Positions 1 to 8,074 of a stretch of DNA of 45,991 nt are shown in pieces. How positions within the stretch are numbered: the stretch's first letter is position 1; every line of letters begins with the position of its first letter. The DNA comes from an uncultured archaeon. Lineage in GTDB: Archaea > Halobacteriota > Methanosarcinia > Methanosarcinales > Methanoperedenaceae. The stretch is taken from positions 1 to 45,991 of the forward strand of contig CABMIH010000074.1 of the NCBI GenBank assembly GCA_902386205.1, in the 5' to 3' direction. Position numbers and translations under genes: made by a program. The notes beneath the pieces are model-generated. The model was given only the letters and a program-made list of their open reading frames with translations, made no database searches and was not told the origin of the DNA.

Positions 1-2
1 AA

Positions 3-1271
3 TTAGCCTGGGCGCTCCGTGTGGCCAATGCGGTACCCGGCGTCCCCATGGGGGGGGGGGCGGCTTTGCACCGCAACCCGGGTAAAACCCGGCCGGGGGG
101 CGTGGGGTACGATATTAACTGCGGGGTAAGGATACTCAGGACAAACCTCACGGTAGATGAAGTGCGCCCCGGGATGAAAGAGCTGATACAGCGCCTCATC
201 CATGATATCCCATCAGGCGTGGGCTCAAAAAGCAAGATACGGGCCTCAGATAAAGAACTCACGGACGCCTTCCTCCACGGCGCGAAATGGGCGGTTGAGA
301 GCGGTTATGGTGTAAAAGAGGACATCGAGCACTGCGAAGAGAACGGGTTCATGAAGATGGCGGATCCGGGAAAGGTGAGCGAGAAAGCAAGGACAAGGGG
401 CAAACCCCAGTTCGGTACACTGGGCAGCGGAAACCATTTCCTTGAGGTGCAGTACGTTGATGAAGTGTACGATGAAGAGGTAGCAAAGGTATTCGGCCTC
501 CATAAAGGGCAGGTGACCGTCATGGTACACTGTGGCTCCCGCGGCGCAGGCCACCAGATATGCGATGACTACCTCAAGATCCTGGATAAAGCCACACGCA
601 AATACGGCATCGTCCTTCCCGACAGGCAGCTTGCCTGCGCTCCCGCCGAATCCACGGAAGGGCAGAACTATTTCAAGGCTATGGCTTCAGGTGCGAATTA
701 TGCCTGGGCGAACAGGCAGGTCATCACGCACTGGGTAAGGGAAACGTTCTCGAGGTTCTTCGGGCGCGACATGGACGATCTTGGCATGCACCTGATATAC
801 GATGTGGCGCACAATGTCGCCAAGCTTGAGGAACATGTCATAAACGGTGAGAAAAAGATGGTGTACGTGCACAGGAAAGGCGCAACAAGAGCCTTCCCGC
901 CCGGACATCCTGATGTGCCGCAGGTTTACAGGAAAGTCGGCCAGCCCGTTCTGATCCCCGGAAGCATGGGCACGCCATCGTTCGTATTGCATGGTACCCC
1001 AAAAGCAATGGAACTCACATTCGGGAGCGCATGCCACGGTGCTGGAAGGGTCTCAAGCCGCTCGGCCGCATTGAAAGAGTTCCGCGGCGAGACTATCCAG
1101 AAAGAACTGGCTGCAAGGGGTATTTCCGTGAGGGCGACCCAGCCTTCTGTGATAGCAGAGGAAGCCCCGGCAGTGTATAAGCCAAGTGAGGACGTTGTGG
1201 ATGTTGTCCACCAACTGGGAATAGCGCGTAAAGTAGTAAGGCTAATGCCTATCGGTGTGGCAAAGGGGTAG
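3..1271 (+). CDS. rtcB: RNA-splicing ligase RtcB (5' end missing)
   Basis: GTP- and Mn-dependent ligase that joins RNA 2',3'-cyclic phosphate (or 3'-phosphate) ends to 5'-OH ends; in archaea it joins tRNA exon halves after intron removal. The metal and nucleotide ligands of the family are visible: GYDINCGVR with the Cys at 120-122, GSGNHFLE, MVHCGSRGAGH, YDVAHN, and the C-terminal SACHGAGR whose His takes the covalent GMP. The frame is open to the window edge and about 60-70 N-terminal residues of the usual ~480 are missing. No intein is present, although many archaeal rtcB genes carry one. The first ~35 residues match the family poorly (GVPMGGGAALHRNPG where FPIGGVAA...GVISPGG is expected) and the DNA there holds a run of eleven G, so the edge sequence is suspect. 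Identity is certain from residue 25 onward. Confidence 0.95.
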   Translation, partial: LAWALRVANAVPGVPMGGGAALHRNPGKTRPGGVGYDINCGVRILRTNLTVDEVRPGMKELIQRLIHDIPSGVGSKSKIRASDKELTDAFLHGAKWAVESGYGVKEDIEHCEENGFMKMADPGKVSEKARTRGKPQFGTLGSGNHFLEVQYVDEVYDEEVAKVFGLHKGQVTVMVHCGSRGAGHQICDDYLKILDKATRKYGIVLPDRQLACAPAESTEGQNYFKAMASGANYAWANRQVITHWVRETFSRFFGRDMDDLGMHLIYDVAHNVAKLEEHVINGEKKMVYVHRKGATRAFPPGHPDVPQVYRKVGQPVLIPGSMGTPSFVLHGTPKAMELTFGSACHGAGRVSSRSAALKEFRGETIQKELAARGISVRATQPSVIAEEAPAVYKPSEDVVDVVHQLGIARKVVRLMPIGVAKG

Positions 1272-1366
1272 GGAAGCAACAAGACATCTTATTTGCGTTT
1301 CAAAATCCTTTCTGGAACAAAACCTTTATCCTTTTCAGATGCATCAAGGATTTACTCCCCCGAGGT

Positions 1367-1442
1367 GCCTGGGTGGGGTAGCTGGTTATCCTATGGGACT
1401 GTGGATCCTACGACTCGGGTTCGAATCCCGACCCGGGCCCCA
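1367..1442 (+). tRNA. tRNA-His (anticodon GTG)
   Basis: The full cloverleaf folds: acceptor GCCTGGG/CCCGGGC, D arm with A14, G18G19 and A21, anticodon stem TGGGA/TCCTA with loop CTGTGGA (anticodon GTG at 1401-1403), T arm TCGGG-TTCGAAT-CCCGA. The discriminator is C73 at 1439, as expected for tRNA-His, and CCA is encoded at 1440-1442. The base at position -1 is T, so the G-1 required by histidyl-tRNA synthetase is not encoded here and would have to be added after transcription. No intron. A T-rich TATA-like stretch lies at 1324-1331. Confidence 0.95.
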
Positions 1443-1637
1443 AATTTTATGTATGGTGCCTTACATATCGGTAAATTTCTTTTAACTGTGTATTTTTGCC
1501 GCTTTCACATGACTTGCCAATGAGTTATATTCTCAAAAGTTCGAGGGAAGTGCCAGTATGTCAGCCTTAAGAAAAGCTGTTAACCTTGTGAAGCTGGTCA
1601 TTCTTTCTCGCAATTCCCCCTGATCACCCCTATTTGA

Positions 1638-2177
1638 TCATGGCGTTGCCTGTGGAGTTGCAAGCACCCGGGAGATGCTGATAGACCACGCTTCGATATC
1701 ATTCCAGTCACGGAAGTCACCTTCGGGAAGCAAATTACGTGCGGCCGGTAACTTGCGTAACATCCTGTGACCGAATCCAAGTTTGCTACTGTCCAGCACT
1801 CCGAAGAAGACCCGGTGGTCGCGGGGTTTGATGAGTTCCCTGAATTCGGCGATCTCTTTGGGTTCCGTAACGGCGCGCAGATCTTGACCTTGGGCATCCT
1901 TAGTCTCGGTCCCCAGCGGGCCACTACTGAAAAACCACACCGGCCGATTGGCCAGGAGAGCGCTGTTTCCCTTCACAAACTCCGTCGCCTCCTTCAGCCA
2001 GTGCATCATATAGACTGCACTCCCGATCACAAAGGCCTCATAGTCGCCGGGATTGTGGACCTTGCCGACATGTCGGGCCTCCGCCTGCGTTCCCGCCTGA
2101 CGGAGCTTCCCAGCGATGAACTCTGCAATGCCCCTCGTGGATCCGTATTTGCTCGCATAGATAACGACTGTTTTCAT
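1638..2177 (-). CDS. Flavodoxin-domain protein (HemG-like)
   Basis: A 179-residue single-domain flavodoxin. The N-terminus reads MKTVVIYASKYGSTRGIAEF, a beta strand followed by the FMN-phosphate-binding loop (S/T-x-x-G-S/T-T type). The later strands FVIGSAVYMMHW and WFFSSGPLG fit the flavin ring loops. Size and pattern fit the HemG/menaquinone-dependent protoporphyrinogen oxidase-like branch (COG4635), but archaeal members mostly have no proven haem role, so I assign only FMN-dependent electron transfer. The start at 2177 lies three bases after the stop of the 36-residue microprotein, with a purine-rich stretch (TGGGGGCGA) upstream. It is the last gene of a three-gene operon beginning with the 204-residue membrane protein, which suggests a membrane-linked redox partner; that link is inference. 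Confidence 0.8.
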   Translation of the reverse strand: MKTVVIYASKYGSTRGIAEFIAGKLRQAGTQAEARHVGKVHNPGDYEAFVIGSAVYMMHWLKEATEFVKGNSALLANRPVWFFSSGPLGTETKDAQGQDLRAVTEPKEIAEFRELIKPRDHRVFFGVLDSSKLGFGHRMLRKLPAARNLLPEGDFRDWNDIEAWSISISRVLATPQATP

Positions 2178-2180
2178 GGC

Positions 2181-2291
2181 CTATCGCCCCCAAGCTCGCC
2201 TGAACGGGATGCTCAGCAACACGCCTGAAGCGGTAAGCACTATCCAGTTTATCGTAAGGATAGTCACTTCAAACGCGATATCTTGCTTCAT
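2181..2291 (-). CDS. 36-residue single-pass membrane microprotein
   Basis: A small gene that standard gene finding would miss. Its ATG (2291-2289) overlaps the TGA of the 204-residue membrane protein in an ATGA junction, and its TAG (2183-2181) is three bases before the flavodoxin start. It encodes 36 residues, beginning MKQDIAFEV and ending SIPFRRAWGR, with one hydrophobic stretch of about 20 residues (around residues 8-28) and a basic C-terminal end, the layout of a single membrane helix. Tight coupling on both sides is the main evidence that it is translated; it could instead be a coupling element for the flavodoxin. Function unknown. Confidence 0.6.
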   Translation of the reverse strand: MKQDIAFEVTILTINWIVLTASGVLLSIPFRRAWGR

Positions 2292-2902
2292 AATTCCGAT
2301 CTTCTCCTAAAAAAGAGAGCCAACAATAACATGGATCCTGGCGCAGTAACGATCCACGGCAAACCGAGAAGCAGTAAAGTCGTGGAAAAATTTGGATAAA
2401 AATATACGAAGGCAATCACGGGGGTAATTAAGCCATTAGCCAGGAAAAACCACCTGAGCCACCTCTGCAGCCCCTGTTTCACAAACAATGGGACTGCAAA
2501 TAAAGTCGCCAAACCCAAAGCTATGTATCCCAACGCATCAACAGTCCAGAAAAGAGAGTGAGGTGTTTGTATAAGAATCGGATCCGGGGCAACATAAGGA
2601 ATCACAGCTGTCAATTGAACAACGTAATTTAAAGTGACATATATGGTGTACATTACGGCAAAGAGAACAGCCGCATGGCTCCAAAACCTCTTCTTGTCTG
2701 GTGTCACATAGTGAAGTGCAAGCAACGCGAGCATAAATGGCGTTGCAATAAAAAGCGAAAATCCATAGATAAGAATCCCATCCCATGGAGGACCTACAAC
2801 GCCTACAACCTGCAGAATTTGAGCAACAGAGAATCCGAATGCTGCAACAAATGCAACAAACGCTGACCAGAATCCAAGTTTTCTCACCGAATTTTCTGTC
2901 AT
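2288..2902 (-). CDS. Hypothetical multi-pass membrane protein
   Basis: A 204-residue protein with six predicted membrane helices: about residues 10-34, 43-65, 75-100, 118-140, 150-170 and 175-198. It has short loops and a basic C-terminus (FFRRRSEL). I do not recognise the family; the even helix spacing resembles small uncharacterised integral membrane proteins rather than a transporter with an ATPase partner. The start at 2902 has an upstream GGAGTAGGG ribosome binding site, and a TATA-like ATATTAAAAATTAA lies about 30-45 bases upstream. It is the first gene of an operon with the 36-residue membrane microprotein (ATGA overlap) and the flavodoxin. A role as membrane anchor or quinone-interacting partner for the flavodoxin is possible but not shown by the sequence. 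Confidence 0.7.
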   Translation of the reverse strand: MTENSVRKLGFWSAFVAFVAAFGFSVAQILQVVGVVGPPWDGILIYGFSLFIATPFMLALLALHYVTPDKKRFWSHAAVLFAVMYTIYVTLNYVVQLTAVIPYVAPDPILIQTPHSLFWTVDALGYIALGLATLFAVPLFVKQGLQRWLRWFFLANGLITPVIAFVYFYPNFSTTLLLLGLPWIVTAPGSMLLLALFFRRRSEL

Positions 2903-3165
2903 TGAGCCCTACTCCAAAATTTGCAGTTAATTTTTAATATGTAGTCTCCCTCGCATATACTTATTCTGAACGACCAATCGTGAGAAAGTGAAAAGAGTAA
3001 AACAAACAAAATCAATGCAAACTAAGTGAAGGTACTAAAAATTCATCAATTTTAAGTCTGAACTAAGTATAAGATTCAGAATAGCGGGGAGGAGAATTTG
3101 AGAAAAAGGCTGGATTGGTTAAAAACCACACTATATATCAATACTTTCATGAAAATAATCGATAG

Positions 3166-3240
3166 TGGGCCTGACCGGATTTGAACCGGTGACCGCCCGG
3201 TTATGAGCCGGGCGCTCTAACCTGACTAAGCTACAGGCCC
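3166..3240 (-). tRNA. tRNA with CAU anticodon (elongator Met or Ile2)
   Basis: Cloverleaf on the minus strand: acceptor GGGCCTG paired to CAGGCCC (3172-3167 side allows the 7 bp), discriminator A at 3166, D arm with AGCTTAGTCAGGTTA, anticodon stem CCCGG/CCGGG around loop CTCATAA, T arm ACCGG-TTCAAAT-CCGGT. No CCA is encoded. It lacks the initiator features (three G-C pairs plus the A1-type start of archaeal initiators), so it is either elongator tRNA-Met or the tRNA-Ile2 whose C34 becomes agmatidine. I cannot separate these by eye. Confidence 0.85.
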
Positions 3241-3261
3241 CTGAAAATTGGACTTATAGAA

Positions 3262-3334
3262 CGCCGCCAACAGGGCTCGAACCTGTGACATCCTGGTTAA
3301 CAGCCAGGCACTCTACCAGCTGAGTTATGGCGGC
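3262..3334 (-). tRNA. tRNA-Asn (anticodon GTT)
   Basis: Minus-strand cloverleaf: acceptor GCCGCCA/TGGCGGC, discriminator G, anticodon stem CCTGG/CCAGG with loop CTGTTAA (anticodon GTT), T arm ACAGG-TTCGAGC-CCTGT. No encoded CCA and no intron. It lies 21 bases upstream of the CAU tRNA on the same strand, so the two are probably made as one precursor. Confidence 0.95.
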
Positions 3335-3437
3335 TCGTCAGTTATTCTCCATAAGGTTATGTAACCGGTTGGAGCGATTCTTAAAAGGCATTCTCCAATT
3401 TAAGCCTTTTGTTTAATCGAAAACCAGGCGACAAATT

Positions 3438-3644
3438 TCAAATTACCTCGTCGTCTTCGGAGTCTTCAGGATACAGTGGCTCTGCCATATTCATTATATC
3501 GGCAAGTTCCATAAGAAGACGCATGCAATGCATATCATTTAAACCTAAATTTTTTGCACCTTCGCTCAATTCATTAAAAACACTATACGCCACACATGCC
3601 TGTGTGCAATCTCTATCCATGAAACAGCATTTTTTTATCTTCAT
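3438..3644 (-). CDS. Small Cys-rich hypothetical protein
   Basis: A 68-residue acidic protein whose N-terminus carries four cysteines in 11 residues (CCFMDRDCTQAC at residues 6-17) and one more Cys near residue 40, followed by a helical segment and an acidic tail (PEDSEDDEV). The cysteine cluster suggests metal or Fe-S binding. The start at 3644 is preceded by a TTTTATATT box about 30 bases upstream, so the mRNA would have little or no leader. The gene is flanked by tRNA-Asn downstream and the cupin gene upstream, all on the minus strand. I do not recognise the family; it resembles small archaeal Cys-rich proteins found only as hypotheticals. Confidence 0.55.
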   Translation of the reverse strand: MKIKKCCFMDRDCTQACVAYSVFNELSEGAKNLGLNDMHCMRLLMELADIMNMAEPLYPEDSEDDEVI

Positions 3645-3706
3645 GTCATTTCAAAATAATCGCAAAGAATATAAAACCGTTGCTTTGATTTGAGATGCTG
3701 AAAAAT

Positions 3707-4015
3707 TCACGCCCGCAGCATTGTTAGAAGCATTTTGAACTTCCTCGCGGCTCGTACCGCATGAGGCACATTTGCCGGCATGATAATAAACTGGCCGGCC
3801 ATCAGGTTATGTTCTTCTCCTCCAACAGTGAACACGCCTTCACCCTCTATCACCTGGACAAAGGCATCAAAAGGGGCTGAATGCTCGCTCAGTCCCTGCC
3901 CTGCATCAAAAGCAAAAAGGGTTATAGTGCCGGCAGGATTTTGTTTCAATGTCTTGCTTACTACGGATTGCGGACTGTACTGGATATAGTCTTTTAATAT
4001 GATAGGTTCAGCCAT
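3707..4015 (-). CDS. Single-domain cupin protein
   Basis: A 102-residue cupin_2 beta-barrel protein. The two cupin motifs are visible: EHSAPFDAFVQVIEGEGVFTVGG (first motif, with H and E as likely metal ligands) and GQFIIMPANVPHAV (second motif, with the C-terminal metal His). I chose the ATG at 4015 because GGTGATC precedes it at the right distance; a GTG at 4033 that overlaps the ribC stop would add six residues. It sits directly downstream of ribC, within a few bases, so the two are probably cotranscribed. Proteins of this size bind a metal and a small ligand, or act in detoxification or signalling; the substrate cannot be told from sequence. Confidence 0.8.
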   Translation of the reverse strand: MAEPIILKDYIQYSPQSVVSKTLKQNPAGTITLFAFDAGQGLSEHSAPFDAFVQVIEGEGVFTVGGEEHNLMAGQFIIMPANVPHAVRAARKFKMLLTMLRA

Positions 4016-4029
4016 AGGATCACCATTAA

Positions 4030-4518
<489 letters not shown>

Positions 4519-4526
4519 CTATATTA

Positions 4527-4543
4527 AATTGATTCAATCAATT
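4527..4543. promoter_or_regulatory. Palindrome upstream of ribC TATA box
   Basis: AATTGAT-TCA-ATCAATT is a perfect inverted repeat with 7-base arms, placed immediately upstream of the ribC TATA-like box in the divergent ribC/pheA spacer. Its place and symmetry fit a dimeric regulator site; the regulator is unknown. Confidence 0.4.
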
Positions 4544-4573
4544 ATTTTCAGACGGGATAACAGGATCATAATA

Positions 4574-4589
4574 TTACTTTTAAAAGTAA
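4574..4589. promoter_or_regulatory. 16-base perfect palindrome at the pheA promoter
   Basis: TTACTTTTAAAAGTAA reads the same on both strands. Its centre TTTTAAAA lies about 45 bases before the pheA ATG, where an archaeal TATA box would be expected, so a protein bound here would compete with TBP. Confidence 0.45.
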
Positions 4590-4625
4590 CAAACTATTTC
4601 TTTTCCCCATCAATATAAAGGATAG

Positions 4626-5435
4626 ATGATAATCGGAATCTTAGGACCAGAGGGTTCATTCTCGGAAAAAGCTGCAAACCAATGGAACAAAGTGGCAAAA
4701 TTGCGGTATTACGACGACATCCTTGATGCAGTGGATGCCCTCCTCCGAAATGAAGTTGACACCAGTATCGTACCCATTGAAAATTCTCTTGAAGGGTCTG
4801 TCACTCTCACACTTGATCTGCTTATGGAGCACCAGTTAAAGATCATTGGCGAGGTAACAGTACGGATAAAACACTGCCTTCTTTCAAAAGGCGACGAGAT
4901 AAAGATCATCATGTCCCACCCGCAGGCCCTGTCCCAGTGCAGGAAATACATTAAGACCAATTTCAAGGATGTTGAAGTGCGCCCGGTATTGAGCACTTCA
5001 CTGGCCGCCAGGCTCGCTTCTGAATCAAAAGAGATCGCTGCCATCGCCTCCAGGGAATCAGCCGGGATTTACGGATTAAGGATATTGGATGAGAATATCC
5101 AGGATGTGAACGAGAATGTCACAAGATTCATCGTGATAGGAAAAAATACGCCCCCTGCAACCGGTAATGATAAAACATCGATCATCGTATATCTTGAAAA
5201 GAACAGGCCGGGTGCACTTTATGAGATACTCGGTGAGTTCGCGGAGAAGGGCATAGATTTGACAAAAATAGAATCCCGGCCTACTAAAAAGATATTGGGG
5301 GATTATCTTTTCTATATCGACCTGAAAGGCCATATTGAAGAGAAAGCAATAAAAGAGACCCTGGAGAAAGTAAAGACCAGGGTCGGGATGCTCAAGATAA
5401 TAGGTTCATATCCTGCTGCAAAAAATCCAGGTTAA
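4626..5435 (+). CDS. pheA: Prephenate dehydratase
   Basis: Converts prephenate to phenylpyruvate in phenylalanine biosynthesis. The 269-residue protein begins with the family motif IGILGPEGSFSEKAA and carries SIVPIENSLEGSV in the catalytic domain and the essential NVTRFIVIG motif (Thr-Arg-Phe) near residue 165. Residues ~185-262 form an ACT domain (KNRPGALYEILGEFAEKGIDLTKIESRP), which binds phenylalanine for feedback control. Length is normal for a monofunctional archaeal PDT; there is no chorismate mutase domain. The start is preceded by AAAGGA. It is divergent from ribC, and its promoter overlaps a 16-base palindrome. No other aromatic gene is adjacent. Confidence 0.95.
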   Translation: MIIGILGPEGSFSEKAANQWNKVAKLRYYDDILDAVDALLRNEVDTSIVPIENSLEGSVTLTLDLLMEHQLKIIGEVTVRIKHCLLSKGDEIKIIMSHPQALSQCRKYIKTNFKDVEVRPVLSTSLAARLASESKEIAAIASRESAGIYGLRILDENIQDVNENVTRFIVIGKNTPPATGNDKTSIIVYLEKNRPGALYEILGEFAEKGIDLTKIESRPTKKILGDYLFYIDLKGHIEEKAIKETLEKVKTRVGMLKIIGSYPAAKNPG

Positions 5436-5504
5436 TGAACAGGGGAAAATATAATAACCGAAAAGATATTATAGCACAGATTCATTAAAAAAGTTTTGAT
5501 ACTT

Positions 5505-6413
5505 ATGGAAATATTTTCTATAATCCTTATCATCTTAGGTCTGATCCTGTTTGAAACCATAAGCAGCATCGATAACGCCGTAATAAATGCCGAAGTGCTT
5601 TCCACTATGTCCCAGAGAGCAAGGCGATGGTTCCTGATATATGGTTTGTTCTTTGCGGTTTTCGTTATCAGGGGTATGCTTCCATGGGGTATTGTATGGG
5701 CGACAAATCCATCACTCGGCCCAATCGGAGCCCTGACCGCCACCTTCAGCGACGACCCTGCGATAGCGAAGATGATCGAGGAGTCCTCACCCTTTTTGCT
5801 CGTTGGCGGAGGAGTGTTCCTGATCTTCCTGTTCTTCCACTGGCTGTTCATTGAGGCGAAAAACTACGGCCTTCGAGGCGAGCGGTTTTTCCATCAGCAC
5901 GGGGTATGGTTCTACGCGATAGTATCCATTATCCTTACAGTAATTGTCTGGTTTTCTATAAAGGAGCACCCATTCATGGCATTCGGGGCAGTGGTCGGTT
6001 CAACGGCATTTTTCATAACCAACGGATTCAAACAGAATGCAGAGACGCATGAAAAACAACTCATGGGGGGTACGAGCATGAGCGACTGGAGCAAGATAAT
6101 GTATCTTGAAGTGATCGATGCCACATTTTCAATAGACGGTGTGGTTGGGGCTTTCGCCTTTACGCTTTCGGTACCCCTGATACTCATCGGCAACGGGATC
6201 GGGGCTTTCGTGGTCAGGGAGTTAACAGTAAGCAATATCGAGCGTGTCAAGAGGTATATATACCTGAAGAACGGGGCGATGTACTCCATATTTTTCCTCG
6301 GGATAATTATGGTGCTTGACAGCTTCGGAGTCCATATAAAGGAATGGGTGTCACCTATGATAACGATAGGCGTGATAGGATATTTCTTTTACAAATCCCG
6401 TAAATGCCTGTGA
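5505..6413 (+). CDS. TerC/DUF475-family integral membrane protein
   Basis: An integral membrane protein of about 302 residues with seven to nine helices. It has the internal pseudo-symmetry of the TerC superfamily: acidic motif LFETISSIDNAVINA in the first helix and EVIDATFSIDGVVGA in the second half, both of the E-x-x-x-S-x-D-N/G type that is thought to bind metal ions. The length and the second motif fit the DUF475 branch. TerC relatives are linked to Mn efflux or metal homeostasis and to metalation of exported proteins; the actual ion here is unknown. I chose the ATG at 5505; a TTG nine bases earlier is possible. It stands alone downstream of pheA, 60 bases away. Confidence 0.75.
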   Translation: MEIFSIILIILGLILFETISSIDNAVINAEVLSTMSQRARRWFLIYGLFFAVFVIRGMLPWGIVWATNPSLGPIGALTATFSDDPAIAKMIEESSPFLLVGGGVFLIFLFFHWLFIEAKNYGLRGERFFHQHGVWFYAIVSIILTVIVWFSIKEHPFMAFGAVVGSTAFFITNGFKQNAETHEKQLMGGTSMSDWSKIMYLEVIDATFSIDGVVGAFAFTLSVPLILIGNGIGAFVVRELTVSNIERVKRYIYLKNGAMYSIFFLGIIMVLDSFGVHIKEWVSPMITIGVIGYFFYKSRKCL

Positions 6414-6573
6414 TTTATTTTTCATCTAAATGTATATCATCTTAATATATATAATTCCAGTAGAAATAAGGGGGTTAATATATGCCAATATATATAATGA
6501 TGGGCATTCTTGTCAAATTATTCACAACAAATATTTTATAGTTATTATTACAAAAATGTCTTAATAAGTATAT

Positions 6574-6768
6574 ATGAAATCAACAACTGAAAAATTCCTA
6601 AATTTGGTAGTACCTGTAACTTTTACTCTTAGTACAGGTATTACAATAATGTCTAATAAATTTGATTCATTACTTACAGTAAGTTTCATTATGTGGAGTA
6701 TTTTACTTTTAAGTATCTATGTTATGATAATGCATAAACGGGGCCAAAGACTAAAACGAGTCCATTAA
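6574..6768 (+). CDS. Small two-helix membrane protein, hypothetical
   Basis: A 64-residue ORF with two hydrophobic stretches (about residues 10-27 and 34-54) and a basic C-terminal tail (HKRGQRLKRVH), as expected for a small membrane protein with its tail in the cytoplasm. It lies in an AT-rich 400-base zone between the DUF475 gene and larC, with base composition lower in GC than its neighbours. There is no clear ribosome binding site; TATA-like ATATATA runs occur upstream, so a leaderless mRNA is possible. I do not recognise a family. It may be real or a chance ORF in AT-rich DNA. Confidence 0.4.
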   Translation: MKSTTEKFLNLVVPVTFTLSTGITIMSNKFDSLLTVSFIMWSILLLSIYVMIMHKRGQRLKRVH

Positions 6769-6824
6769 GAGCTTTTGCATATCCAGAAAGTGCTTTAAGC
6801 AGTGGGGGAATATAGGGCATAAGG

Positions 6825-8015
6825 ATGAAAGCAATACTTTTTGACCCTTTCTCAGGCACTTCTGGCGATATGACAATAGCTGCCCTTATCGACCTTGGAG
6901 CTGATGCCGGAAGGGTGAGGGAAGCAATGGAGCTTGCGGCAGATGTGGATGTCGACATTTCAAAAACCAATAAAAAGGGAATTTCTGCCCATGCTGTCAG
7001 TGTTTCAACCAGAAAAGATGGCAGCCTTGGATTTTCAAATATCCTTGATCGCATCAACTCCCTGGAACTTCCCCATGATATTATTTCAGATGCGATATCC
7101 GTCTTTAACATCCTTGGAAAAGCCGAGGCAACGGTACATGGGGTGAGCATTGAAAAATTGCATTTCCATGAACTCGGGCAGGAAGATGCGATGGCTGATA
7201 TTATCGGGGCATGTACAGCATTTCATGACATCGGACTAAAAAAACACATGATATACTGCACTCCCATATCAGCGGGCGCGGGATTCATTGAATTCTCGCA
7301 TGGGAAATTCCCCGTCCCTTCACCCGCCGCGCTTGAGATCCTGAAGGAATATTCCCTCCCATGGAAAATCGGGCCTGTGGAATGGGAATTGCTCACGCCC
7401 ACCGGCGCGGCGCTCCTTGCCCATTTTGTCAATGAAAAAGGAGCCTGCCCCCCTATGAAGGCTGAAAGCATAGGCTATGGAGCGGGAAGCAGGGACCTGT
7501 CCATCCCCAATGTATTGCGGATAATCTCAGGTGAGATAGATGACTCGCTTATACAGGACAGGATCGAGATGCTTGAGACCAATGTAGATGATGTGACAGG
7601 CCAGGTGCTTGGCAACCTCATCGATGAGTTGCTTGGGGCAGGCGCACTTGACGTATCCGTTATACCGGCCACGATGAAAAAAGGACGAAGCGGCCACATT
7701 ATCCAGGTAATAACAAAACCTGAGGGTTCTGCGGTTCTTTCAAGGAAAATAATAGAAGAAACAGGTTCTCTTGGCATCAGGATAATCCCCGTAAAACACA
7801 GGTTGATCGCAGAGAGGGAGATGAATGAAGTGGAACTCATGATAAATGGCAGGAAATTCACGGTCGCTGTAAAAATAGCCAGGGATTTGCGAGGTGTTCT
7901 TTTGAATATTTCAGCGGAGTTTGATGACTGTAAAAGAACGGCACAGGAATCAGGAATTCCTGTGCGGGATGTTATCAGGCTTGCAGAGGAGAAAGCGAGG
8001 AAGAGCTTTTACTAG
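6825..8015 (+). CDS. larC: LarC-type nickel insertion protein (DUF111)
   Basis: The 396-residue protein matches LarC, which inserts nickel into pyridinium-3,5-bisthiocarboxylic acid mononucleotide to make the nickel-pincer cofactor. Recognised features: N-terminal LFDPFSGTSGDMTIAAL, the metal-rich HFHELGQEDAMADIIGAC, ISAGAGFIEFSHG, LTPTGAALLAHF, and the C-terminal half ETNVDDVTGQVLGNLID. Bacterial larC is often split by a programmed frameshift into LarC1/LarC2; here it is one continuous ORF. In methanogens the gene is common without larA nearby, and no larB, larE or larA is in this window, so the client enzyme is unknown. The start has a weak AAGG four bases upstream. Confidence 0.9.
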   Translation: MKAILFDPFSGTSGDMTIAALIDLGADAGRVREAMELAADVDVDISKTNKKGISAHAVSVSTRKDGSLGFSNILDRINSLELPHDIISDAISVFNILGKAEATVHGVSIEKLHFHELGQEDAMADIIGACTAFHDIGLKKHMIYCTPISAGAGFIEFSHGKFPVPSPAALEILKEYSLPWKIGPVEWELLTPTGAALLAHFVNEKGACPPMKAESIGYGAGSRDLSIPNVLRIISGEIDDSLIQDRIEMLETNVDDVTGQVLGNLIDELLGAGALDVSVIPATMKKGRSGHIIQVITKPEGSAVLSRKIIEETGSLGIRIIPVKHRLIAEREMNEVELMINGRKFTVAVKIARDLRGVLLNISAEFDDCKRTAQESGIPVRDVIRLAEEKARKSFY

Positions 8016-8074
8016 ATTTTTATCCATCCAATCGTTATTTATACTTTCTATGTGTTATCAATTCTGGTGGTTCT

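Noticed and set aside
1255-1523. Two 76-residue ORFs after rtcB
   Set aside because: Both run through the tRNA-His gene and have no ribosome binding site.
1767-2228. 153-residue plus-strand ORF
   Set aside because: It lies opposite the flavodoxin and microprotein genes, has no family pattern and no ribosome binding site.
3098-3181. TTG-started 27-residue ORF after GGGGAGGAG
   Set aside because: The ribosome binding site is good, but the frame runs into the antisense strand of the CAU tRNA, so translation is unlikely.
6482-6541. 19-residue ORF after AAGGGGG
   Set aside because: Too short and AT-rich, not coupled to a neighbour; most likely chance.
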